Assembly (NCBI RefSeq): GCF_008364825.1
Contig: NZ_VTTO01000010.1
Location: forward strand, 1 to 64,000
DNA: 64,000 nucleotides
Direction of reading: 5' to 3'
Source: Azospirillum sp. B21
Lineage (GTDB): Bacteria; Pseudomonadota; Alphaproteobacteria; Azospirillales; Azospirillaceae
The translations under genes were made by a program, and so were the position numbers. Of the stretch, positions 9,098 to 17,123 are shown piece by piece; within the stretch, counting starts at the first letter, position 1, and each line of letters opens with the position of its first letter. The notes under the pieces were generated by a model. That model was not told the origin of the DNA and did not search any database. It saw nothing but the letters and a program-made list of their open reading frames with translations.

Positions 9098-10252
9098 ATG
9101 CCCGCCGACGCATTGAGTTCCGCCCTGCTCCCCGCCGGACTGCACGACGTGCTGCCGTCCGAAGCGGCGCACGAGGCGGCCGCCGTCGAACGCCTGCTGG
9201 CGGAATTCGCCGCGCAGGGCTATCGCCGCGTCGATCCCCCGCTGGTGGAGTTCGAGGAGAACCTGCTCTCCGGCCCGGGTGCGGCGATGTCCAAGCAGAC
9301 CTTCCGGCTGATGGACCCTCATTCGCAACGGATGATGGCGGTGCGTGCCGACATCACCCCGCAGATCGCCCGCATCGCCACCACCCGCCTGAAGAACGAG
9401 GCACGGCCGCTACGCCTGTGCTACGCCGGGCAGGTACTGCGGGTGAAGGGGTCGCAGCTGCGTCCCGAACGCCAGTTCACCCAGGTCGGCGTCGAGCTGA
9501 TCGGCGCGCTGGAGGCGGAGGCGGATGCCGAGGTTGTCCTGCTCGCCGTCCAGGCGCTGACCGCCATCGGCGTGCCGCACCTGTCTGTCGACCTCTGCGT
9601 GCCCACCATGGTGTCGCGCATCTGCGCCGGCCTCGGCCTTGGTGAGGACGAGATCCGGCAGCTGCGCTCCGCGCTCGACCGCAAGGACGCCGCCGCGGTG
9701 GCCGCGGTCGGCGGACCGGCGGGGGAGCTGCTGGAGTCGCTGATGAGCGCGTCGGGCCCTGCCGACCGCGCCATGCAGGCGCTGGCCGCCCTGCCGCTGC
9801 CGGAGGGGGCCGAGAAGGATCGCCGCCGGCTGACCGATACGCTGGCCCTGCTGCGCACGGCGATGCCCGATCTGACGGTGACCGTTGATCTGGTGGAGCA
9901 TCGCGGCTTCGAATACCAGACCGGCCTCAGCTTCACCCTGTTCTCCCGCGCGGCGGGGGAACTGGGCCAGGGCGGACGCTACCGCGCCGGTGCCCAGGGT
10001 GATGACCGCGGAGAGCCGGCGACCGGCTTCACGCTGTACATGGATACGCTGCTGCGCGCGGTTCCGGCGGCCAAGGCCCCGGGCCGGGTCTATGTGCCGC
10101 ATGGCAGCGGCTGGGAGACGGCACGCAGGCTGCGGGCCGATGGATGGGTGACGGTCGCCGGGCTCGCCCCGGTGGCCGATGCGGCCGCCGAAGCCAAACG
10201 GCTCCAGTGCGGCCATTGGCTGGACGGCGGCGACGTCAAGCCGGCCGGATAA
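9098..10252 (+). CDS. hisZ: ATP phosphoribosyltransferase regulatory subunit HisZ
   Basis: A 384-residue histidyl-tRNA-synthetase-like protein without the tRNA-binding domain. It has the N-terminal LPAGLHDVLPSEA block, motif 2 region (LRLCYAGQVLRVK, then RQFTQVGVELIG) and the C-terminal GFEYQTGLSFTLF and GGRY signature. HisZ joins short-form HisG to make the first enzyme of histidine biosynthesis. hisG is not in the window. It is followed by purA in the same direction, a common arrangement in alphaproteobacteria. The start ATG follows GAGACGACG. Confidence 0.92.
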   Translation: MPADALSSALLPAGLHDVLPSEAAHEAAAVERLLAEFAAQGYRRVDPPLVEFEENLLSGPGAAMSKQTFRLMDPHSQRMMAVRADITPQIARIATTRLKNEARPLRLCYAGQVLRVKGSQLRPERQFTQVGVELIGALEAEADAEVVLLAVQALTAIGVPHLSVDLCVPTMVSRICAGLGLGEDEIRQLRSALDRKDAAAVAAVGGPAGELLESLMSASGPADRAMQALAALPLPEGAEKDRRRLTDTLALLRTAMPDLTVTVDLVEHRGFEYQTGLSFTLFSRAAGELGQGGRYRAGAQGDDRGEPATGFTLYMDTLLRAVPAAKAPGRVYVPHGSGWETARRLRADGWVTVAGLAPVADAAAEAKRLQCGHWLDGGDVKPAG

Positions 10253-10278
10253 GCTTGGGTTTCATAAGCTTGGGTTTC
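10249..10278 (+). repeat. Perfect 15-bp tandem repeat spanning the hisZ stop codon
   Basis: ATAAGCTTGGGTTTC is repeated head to tail (10249-10263 and 10264-10278). The first copy contains the hisZ TAA stop; the second lies in the hisZ-purA gap. Confidence 0.9.
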
Positions 10279-10368
10279 GGGTGAACGGATCCCCACGCCG
10301 CGCGGATGGTGCCCTGCGGTGGATCGGGTGGTCGAGCGGTTCCTTTTGAAGTTTTGCGGAGACGAGAG

Positions 10369-11661
<1,293 letters not shown>

Positions 11662-11685
11662 GGCGGCGGGTAATTCCAAAGAAAG

Positions 11686-11714
11686 AAGGGCCGGCGCTTC
11701 GCCGGCCCTTTTTC
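11686..11714 (+). terminator. Rho-independent terminator of purA
   Basis: Ten-base arms AAGGGCCGGC (11686-11695) and GCCGGCCCTT (11701-11710) with a 5-base loop, followed by TTTC. It is a strong GC stem, and it also lies between purA and the convergent SDR gene. Confidence 0.9.
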
Positions 11715-11737
11715 GTCTCTGCAGAGGCCTGGACCGC

Positions 11738-12442
11738 TCAGACCGACCGCGTCAACCCACCGTCGACCCGGATGTTCTGTCCGGTGATGTAGCCGGCCCC
11801 AGGCGAGGCCAGGAAGGCCACCGTCGCCGCGATCTCATCGCTGCTGCCGTAGCGCTGCATGGGGACGCTCTCGCGGCGTTCCTCGGTCGCCGGCAGGCTG
11901 TCGATCCAGCCGGGCAGGACGTTGTTCATCCGCACATTGTCCGCCGCATACTGGTCGGCGAAGATCTTGGTGTAGGCGGCCAGACCCGCCCGCGCGACGG
12001 CCGAGGTCGGGAACATCGCGCTCGGCTCGAACGCCCAGGCGGTGGAGATGTTGACGATGGAGCCGGACTTCTGCGCGACCATGACCGGTGCCACCAGCCG
12101 AACCGCCCGCACGACGTTAAGGAAATAGACGTCGAGCCCGCGGTGCCAGTCCTCGTCGCTGATCTCCAGCAGCGGTCCCCGCGGACCATGCCCGGCGCTG
12201 TTGACCAGCACGTCGATGCGGCCCCAGCGCTCCATCGTGGCGTCGACCAGCCGCTTCAGGTCGTCGTTGGACTGGTTCGACCCGGTTACCCCGATGCCGC
12301 CCAACTCGTCGGCCAACGCCTCGCCCTTGCCGGAGGAGGACAGGATCGCGACCTTGAACCCATCGGCGGCCAGACGGCGTGCGGAGGCCGCCCCCATGCC
12401 GCTGCCCCCGGCCGTGACGACGGCCACCTTCTCTCCAGACAT
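11738..12442 (-). CDS. SDR-family protein with a degenerate active site
   Basis: A 234-residue Rossmann-fold protein of the short-chain dehydrogenase/reductase family. It keeps a cofactor loop (TAGGSGMG, residues 10-17), NSAG (81-84) and the active-site Ser (NIST, Ser133). At the position of catalytic Tyr (Ser+13) there is Thr146, and at the Lys position (+4) Ala150. The usual YxxxK proton relay is therefore absent and normal dehydrogenase activity is doubtful. The ATG at 12442 has an AGGAGG site 7 bases upstream, so longer starts are rejected. The C-terminus (GQNIRVDGGLTRSV) is standard. Substrate unknown. Confidence 0.85.
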   Translation of the reverse strand: MSGEKVAVVTAGGSGMGAASARRLAADGFKVAILSSSGKGEALADELGGIGVTGSNQSNDDLKRLVDATMERWGRIDVLVNSAGHGPRGPLLEISDEDWHRGLDVYFLNVVRAVRLVAPVMVAQKSGSIVNISTAWAFEPSAMFPTSAVARAGLAAYTKIFADQYAADNVRMNNVLPGWIDSLPATEERRESVPMQRYGSSDEIAATVAFLASPGAGYITGQNIRVDGGLTRSV

Positions 12443-12542
12443 ACGGAATCCTCCTGAAGCCATGTTGGTCCCGCCAACCATAGGGGCGCGGGAACATCGC
12501 CTCAAACGCGAATTCAGGATGGGAGGGCGGAGGTCCGCAGCG

Positions 12543-12995
12543 TCAGATGTCGAAGTTGGCGGCGATGTTGCCGGTGGACTGGCGATGGCGCAGCGCGTCG
12601 GCCAGCGTCTGGTTGTCGAGCACGGCGGCGGTGGCGTCGCGGACCTGGACCATCAGCCAGCGGACCGAGCAGGTCGCCGTGTCGATGCAGTCCTCGCATG
12701 GCCGGAAGGAGGCCTTGCTGGCGCAGGGGATCGGGGCCAGATGGCCGTCGATCAGGCGAATCACCTCACCGAAGGTGATCTGCGCCGCCGGCCGGGCCAG
12801 CCGGTATCCGCCGCTCTTGCCGCGCTTGGCGAACAGCAGCCCTTCCTTGCGCAACTCCACCAGGATCGCTTCCAGGAATTTGCGCGGGATGTTCTCCCGC
12901 TCGGCGATGTCGGCGATCAGGATCAGATCGCCATTGTCCTTCTCCGCCAGCATGATCAGGGCACGCAACGCGTATTTGGCTTTCTGCGACAGCAT
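12543..12995 (-). CDS. Rrf2-family transcriptional regulator
   Basis: A 150-residue regulator with an N-terminal winged helix (about 1-70, including the recognition part IPRKFLEAILVELRKEG and the SGGYRLARP wing). The second half has four Cys at 91, 100, 103 and 109. In IscR, NsrR and RirA such Cys bind an Fe-S cluster, so a redox, nitric-oxide or iron sensor is plausible. The four-Cys spacing differs from the three-Cys IscR type found at 23.6 kb. It is divergent from the MBL hydrolase gene and upstream of the SDR gene on the same strand. Confidence 0.88.
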   Translation of the reverse strand: MLSQKAKYALRALIMLAEKDNGDLILIADIAERENIPRKFLEAILVELRKEGLLFAKRGKSGGYRLARPAAQITFGEVIRLIDGHLAPIPCASKASFRPCEDCIDTATCSVRWLMVQVRDATAAVLDNQTLADALRHRQSTGNIAANFDI

Positions 12996-13006
12996 TCCGG
13001 CGGAAT
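12994..13006 (-). promoter_or_regulatory. Small palindrome at the Rrf2 gene start
   Basis: ATTCCG-G-CGGAAT overlaps the start codon of the Rrf2 regulator, with an AT-rich possible -10 (AATAAT, minus strand) just upstream. It could be an autoregulatory site; the arms are only 6 bp, so support is modest. Confidence 0.3.
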
Positions 13007-13249
13007 CCGTATTATTTGCGGCGGCGGTTGGTGGGACCGCCCCGATCTAAAGCTTCGGTGGTTAACATTTGGTGCCGGCCCGGTATTCCACCCAAAGGCG
13101 TGACACCCGGCCGGACTTGCGGACCTTAGCCAGAATCGCCGCCCAATGCGACCGGCTTTGCGCGAATGGTTTGCGACGGCCGCCGCGGGCGCGTTAAGGT
13201 CGCGCGGCCTCCGTCGAACCGTTACCCAAGAAGCGCAGAAGGACAGGAC

Positions 13250-13882
13250 ATGCAGTACGCCATCGTTCCGGTCACCCCGTTCCAGCAGAACTGCACGGTG
13301 CTCTGGTGCCCCGAGACGATGAGGGGGGCTGCCATCGATCCCGGCGGCGACCTGGACCGCATTCTGGCCGCCGCGAAGGCCAAGGGCGTGACGCTGGAGA
13401 AGATCCTGGTCACCCATGGGCACATCGACCATGCCGGCGCCGTCGCCGATCTGGCCGACAAGCTGTCCCTGCCGATCGAGGGACCGCACCGCGATGATCA
13501 GTTCTGGATCGACGGCATGCCGATGCAGAGCCAGATGTTCGGTTTTCCGCCTGTCCGCTCCTTCACGCCCGACCGCTGGCTGGCGGAGGGCGACACGGTG
13601 ACCGTCGGCAACCAGACGCTGGAGGTCCGCCACTGCCCCGGCCACACCCCCGGCCATGTGGTGTTCGTCCATCGGCCGTCGAAGCTCGCCATCGTCGGCG
13701 ACGTGCTGTTCCAGGGCTCGATCGGCCGCACCGATTTCCCGAAGGGCAACTACGCCGACCTGATCGCCTCAATCCGCGACAAGCTGTTCCCCTACGGCGA
13801 CGACATCGCCTTCATCCCCGGCCACGGCCCGATGTCGACCTTCGGGGACGAGCGGCTGTACAATCCGTTTTTGAATGACTGA
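13250..13882 (+). CDS. MBL-fold metallo-hydrolase, glyoxalase II-like
   Basis: A 210-residue metallo-beta-lactamase-fold hydrolase. It has the metal motif THGHIDHAG (HxHxDH, about residues 59-67), the CPGHTPGH third-His motif (about 133), the Asp ligand in VGDVLF and the terminal GHGP motif. Short glyoxalase II-like members hydrolyse thioesters such as S-lactoylglutathione, but the substrate is not set by sequence. The ATG at 13250 follows AAGGACAGG. It is transcribed divergently from the Rrf2 gene. Confidence 0.88.
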   Translation: MQYAIVPVTPFQQNCTVLWCPETMRGAAIDPGGDLDRILAAAKAKGVTLEKILVTHGHIDHAGAVADLADKLSLPIEGPHRDDQFWIDGMPMQSQMFGFPPVRSFTPDRWLAEGDTVTVGNQTLEVRHCPGHTPGHVVFVHRPSKLAIVGDVLFQGSIGRTDFPKGNYADLIASIRDKLFPYGDDIAFIPGHGPMSTFGDERLYNPFLND

Positions 13883-13901
13883 GGCCTGGAGCTAACGCGG
13901 G

Positions 13902-13928
13902 GTTAGACCCCCACCTAACCTCCCCCTC
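13902..13928. repeat. Half copy of the GC-rich palindromic intergenic repeat
   Basis: The stretch begins GTTAGACCCCCACC and ends in CTCCCCCTC. It is the reverse complement of the right end of the full element at 16990-17101. The copy lies between convergent genes and reaches the parB stop codon. Confidence 0.6.
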
Positions 13929-14748
13929 AATCCACCATCGGCTCATCGCCCAGCAGCAAATCGATCCGCCGGCGCAGGCTGATCAGTTCGCGGCGCTGCA
14001 TATCGTCGACATAGGCGCGGTGCTCGCGCGGATCGCCCAGCCTGGCGGTGGCGCGGCGCAGCGCGTCGAGGAAACGGCCGACCGCCGACATGGTGCGCAG
14101 CGACGGCTCCTTGGCGGCATCCTTGCGGCTGCGGGCGGCCTGGACAGTGCCGTCACCGGCCTTCACCTGCTCCCACAGCGCCATCTGTTCTTCCAGATCC
14201 TTGATCCAGGCGATCTCGATCAGGGTGGAGCGGGAAACGTCGTGGTGAGCGGCGGCATATTCCTGCTTGATCGTCTCCGGCAGGCTGTTCAGCCGCAGGG
14301 TGTGGCTGATGTTGCTCTGGCTCTTGCCGATGATGCGGCCCAGCTGCTCCTGCGTGTAGCCGAAGCGCTCGATCAGCCGGGCCAGCGCCTCCGCCAGTTC
14401 CAGCGCATCGAGGTCGACGCGCTGCACATTCTCCACCAGCGACAGTTCGTCCGGATTGCCGGAGGTGACCAGCGCATAGATGGTCGCCAGCCCCAGCATC
14501 TCATGCGCACGCAGCCGACGTTCGCCGGCGACCAGCCGGTGGCCACCCACCACCTCCTGCACCAGGATCGGCTGCTTCAGCCCGTAATGCGCGATCGAGT
14601 CGGCCAGTCCCTGCATCTCTTCCGGATCGAAATGGCGGCGCGGAAGATGCGGGTTGCGAAGGATCCGTGAAACGTCGAGTTCCAGCAGCCGGGGCGGTTT
14701 GCCCGCATCGTCGAACAGGTCCGAATGATCGGGCGCGAGCGTCGGCAT
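13927..14748 (-). CDS. ParB/RepB/Spo0J-family partition-like protein
   Basis: A 273-residue protein with the ParB/Srx N-terminal domain (about residues 24-112). Its motifs include LKQPILVQ, the CTP-binding GERRLRA and LVENVQRVDL. A KorB-like helix-turn-helix follows (about 128-165, LGRIIGKSQSNISHTLRL). ParB proteins load on parS sites as CTP-switched clamps. No parA is adjacent and no parS copy is seen in this window, so it is an orphan. It may serve a secondary replicon or act as a nucleoid-associated regulator. Confidence 0.88.
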   Translation of the reverse strand: MPTLAPDHSDLFDDAGKPPRLLELDVSRILRNPHLPRRHFDPEEMQGLADSIAHYGLKQPILVQEVVGGHRLVAGERRLRAHEMLGLATIYALVTSGNPDELSLVENVQRVDLDALELAEALARLIERFGYTQEQLGRIIGKSQSNISHTLRLNSLPETIKQEYAAAHHDVSRSTLIEIAWIKDLEEQMALWEQVKAGDGTVQAARSRKDAAKEPSLRTMSAVGRFLDALRRATARLGDPREHRAYVDDMQRRELISLRRRIDLLLGDEPMVD

Positions 14749-15081
14749 GTCGTGTTCTGGTCCCCTGGTTCCCAGTCCTTCCGGTTCCGCAACGGTGCCC
14801 CGGCGATACCGGCCATGTCAACGGTGGAGTGGAAGAAAAGGAGAACATTGCAGCGGCGATTCGCGAATGGAACGGCTGTCGCCCGGTCTGCCGAGGCGTG
14901 GAGTACTCCCACTGGCTAGGCTCGCTGAAATACTCGACGTCCACAAAGCTTCATCGCGTCGTCACCGTTTTGTTAAACGATCGTTCAAAATCCATTCGGC
15001 TAGCGCAATGAAACGTAACTCAGTAGAAAGGGTTGAAGCAGAGCCGAGGAATTGATCCGGCGTCTGTTGGGAGGTCGGTCG
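14749..15081. other. 333-bp divergent promoter region between parB and a methyltransferase
   Basis: No convincing gene is present. The region holds a perfect 10-bp palindrome GGAGTACTCC at 14900-14909 and a TetR-type palindrome at 14973-14988. The right half (14930-15010) is AT-richer than the genes on either side. Promoter hexamers could not be fixed. Confidence 0.5.
14973..14988 (+). promoter_or_regulatory. TetR-type operator candidate
   Basis: TTAAACGATCGTTCAA is a 16-bp palindrome with one mismatched pair, centred on the perfect AACGATCGTT. This form is common for TetR/AcrR regulators. It lies 94 bp before the methyltransferase start. No TetR gene is in the window. Confidence 0.45.
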
Positions 15082-15657
15082 ATGTCACTTGCTGAACGCA
15101 AGCTTTTTGTCGAGCGCTGGATTCGCTCACCCCTTAAGGTCGCATCGGTAACTCCAAGCGGCCCCGAACTGTGCCGCGCCATGGCGAAGGCCGCCCAATG
15201 CGGTGCCGACCGCCGCGTGGTTGAACTGGGCCCCGGAACCGGTCCGGTCACCTCCGCCCTGCTCGGCCATGGCGTCACTCCCGACAATCTGCTGATGGTC
15301 GAATTGGACCCTGCCTTTGCCGACCACCTGTCGGTGCTGCATCCTGATGCGACGGTGGTCCGCGGCGACGCGACGCGGGTGCATCGGATCGTCCAGGCCC
15401 ATGGTTGGGAAACCTGCGACGCGGTGGTGTCGGGGCTGCCGCTGATCGCCATGCCGCTGTCGGTCCAGGCGCGGATCGTGCGCGGCGCCTTTTCCGTGCT
15501 GGCGCCCGACGGGGTTTTCGTGCAATTCACCTACGGCCCCTTCGCCCCGGTGAATCCGGAATTGATCCGGCGGCTGCGGCTGAAGCCGCGGCGCCACGCT
15601 TGGATCGCCCGGAACCTGCCGCCGGCGTCGGTGTGGACCTTCCGCCGGCTGCCCTGA
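15082..15657 (+). CDS. SAM-dependent methyltransferase, phospholipid N-methyltransferase-like
   Basis: A 191-residue class I methyltransferase. It has the SAM-binding motif VELGPGTGPVTSALL, an acidic residue ending strand 2 (MVELDPAFADHL) and the late QFTYGP motif seen in alphaproteobacterial PmtA enzymes. Those methylate phosphatidylethanolamine toward phosphatidylcholine. It shares this layout but could also be another rRNA-dimethylase-like enzyme. The ATG at 15082 has a GGGAGG site; a start 30 bases upstream is less good. The next gene begins 9 bp after the stop. Confidence 0.75.
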   Translation: MSLAERKLFVERWIRSPLKVASVTPSGPELCRAMAKAAQCGADRRVVELGPGTGPVTSALLGHGVTPDNLLMVELDPAFADHLSVLHPDATVVRGDATRVHRIVQAHGWETCDAVVSGLPLIAMPLSVQARIVRGAFSVLAPDGVFVQFTYGPFAPVNPELIRRLRLKPRRHAWIARNLPPASVWTFRRLP

Positions 15658-15666
15658 CGAGTCATT

Positions 15667-16992
15667 TTGACTGCTGAAACTGCATTGGACGAGGCGCGCG
15701 CCCTGATCGACGCGCGCCGTTACCGCCCCGCCCTGCGCCTGCTGCGCAGCGACGCCATTCCCAATGGTCTGGAGCGGCTGCATCTGCTGGGGCTGGCCCA
15801 TCTCGGCCACCGCGACGCTCCTGCGGCCATCGCCTGCCTGCGTCGGGTGCTGGCGGACCGCCCGGACGACGCCGGTCGCCTCGCCGCCTTGGCGCGAGCA
15901 CATCAGGCGGACAACGCCCCCTTCCCCGCCGTCCGCTGGCTCGAGCGCGCGGACCGGGCCTCCCCCGGCTGCGCGTCCCTGACGGCGGCGCTGGCCGGCG
16001 CGCTGCGCCGCGACGCCCGTTACGACGACGCGCTGACCCTCGCGCGCAAGGCGCTGGCAGACGGCGACACCTCCCCCGACATCCGTTATGAAGCGGCGAT
16101 GGCCGCCGCGTATCTGGGCCGCGACGCCGAATCGCTGGCCCATTTCGATGCACTGCTGGCCGACGACCCCGAACATGCCGCGGCATGGTTCGGCAGCCAT
16201 GCCCAATCCCTGCATGATCACGGCTCCGACGAGGCGCTGCGCCGCCTGCGGCGCGCCACCCGCTGCGGCGGGGCCAACGGGAAGTACTGGGGCTATCTCG
16301 CCGCCATGCTGCGGCTGCTCGGCCGCACTGCCGAGGCGGATGCGGTCGAGGCGGCCGAGATCGGCGACAACCCGAAGCGCCGGCCGCTGCCGGACGGTGC
16401 CAAGGCGCTGCTGCCGAAGCTCTCCTCCGACTTCCGCCTGTTCGGCAACAGCGGCCGGCTGCTGCGCCATGCGCTGGCCTGCGCCACCACGCCCGGTCTG
16501 GTGCTGGAGTTCGGCGTGCGGCGCGGGACTTCGCTCGACCACATCGCCGACGCTGCCGGCCAGGAGGTCCACGGCTTCGATTCGTTCGAGGGGCTGCCGG
16601 AGGGTTGGGTCAACTCCCCCCGCGGCGTGCTGACCACCGGCAGCCAGTTGCCCCCGGTGCGCGACAACGCCCGCCTGCATGTGGGGTGGTTCGAAGACAG
16701 CCTGCCGCCGTTTCTGACGGCTCATCCGGGACCGGTGCGCTTCGTCAATGTCGACAGCGACATCTACGCCTCGGCCCGCACGGTGCTGACCGCGCTGGCC
16801 GACCGGGTGCGGCCGGGGACCGTCATCGTGTTCGACGAGTATATCGGCAACCGCAGCTGGCGCGACGACGAGTACCGCGCGTTCCAGGAATTCGCCACGG
16901 AGAATGCCGTGCGCTACGAGTATTTCGCGGCAAGTCCCTACACCAAGCAGGTGGCGGTGCGGGTGTTGGGGGTTGGTGGGGAGCGAAGCTAG
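15667..16992 (+). CDS. TPR domain fused to a TylF/MycF-type O-methyltransferase
   Basis: A 441-residue protein in two parts. Residues 1 to about 245 are helical TPR-like repeats (LHLLGLAHLGHRDAPAAIACLRRVL and similar). Residues from about 255 form a macrocin-O-methyltransferase-type domain with EFGVRRGTSLDHIA, HGFDSFEGLPE, FVNVDSDIYASA and VIVFDEYIGN. TylF-like enzymes methylate sugar hydroxyls using SAM and a metal. The acceptor is unknown; glycans or protein-bound sugars are possible. The TTG start, 9 bp after the previous stop, is the only start giving the full N-terminus; its ribosome site is weak. The stop codon lies at the edge of a palindromic repeat. Confidence 0.8.
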   Translation: MTAETALDEARALIDARRYRPALRLLRSDAIPNGLERLHLLGLAHLGHRDAPAAIACLRRVLADRPDDAGRLAALARAHQADNAPFPAVRWLERADRASPGCASLTAALAGALRRDARYDDALTLARKALADGDTSPDIRYEAAMAAAYLGRDAESLAHFDALLADDPEHAAAWFGSHAQSLHDHGSDEALRRLRRATRCGGANGKYWGYLAAMLRLLGRTAEADAVEAAEIGDNPKRRPLPDGAKALLPKLSSDFRLFGNSGRLLRHALACATTPGLVLEFGVRRGTSLDHIADAAGQEVHGFDSFEGLPEGWVNSPRGVLTTGSQLPPVRDNARLHVGWFEDSLPPFLTAHPGPVRFVNVDSDIYASARTVLTALADRVRPGTVIVFDEYIGNRSWRDDEYRAFQEFATENAVRYEYFAASPYTKQVAVRVLGVGGERS

Positions 16993-17101
16993 ACCCCCAC
17001 CCTAACCCTCCCCCGCTGGGCGGGGGAGGGGACAAGTACTTACTCGGAAAGGCCGCGGCAGTCCCTCCCCCGCCCAGCGGGGGAGGATAGGTGGGGGTCT
17101 A
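16990..17101. repeat. Palindromic intergenic element, full copy
   Basis: The outer arms are 12-bp inverted repeats, TAGACCCCCACC (16990-17001) and GGTGGGGGTCTA (17090-17101). Inside each half is a strong hairpin (17006-17030 and 17064-17086). The centre contains GGACAAGTACTTACTC and GGCAGTCCC. It sits between convergent genes and can fold as one long stem, so it may also end transcription both ways. It matches the element at 63.1 kb in plan and partly in sequence. Confidence 0.75.
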
Positions 17102-17123
17102 ACTCCGCATCAAGTCAGCACCC

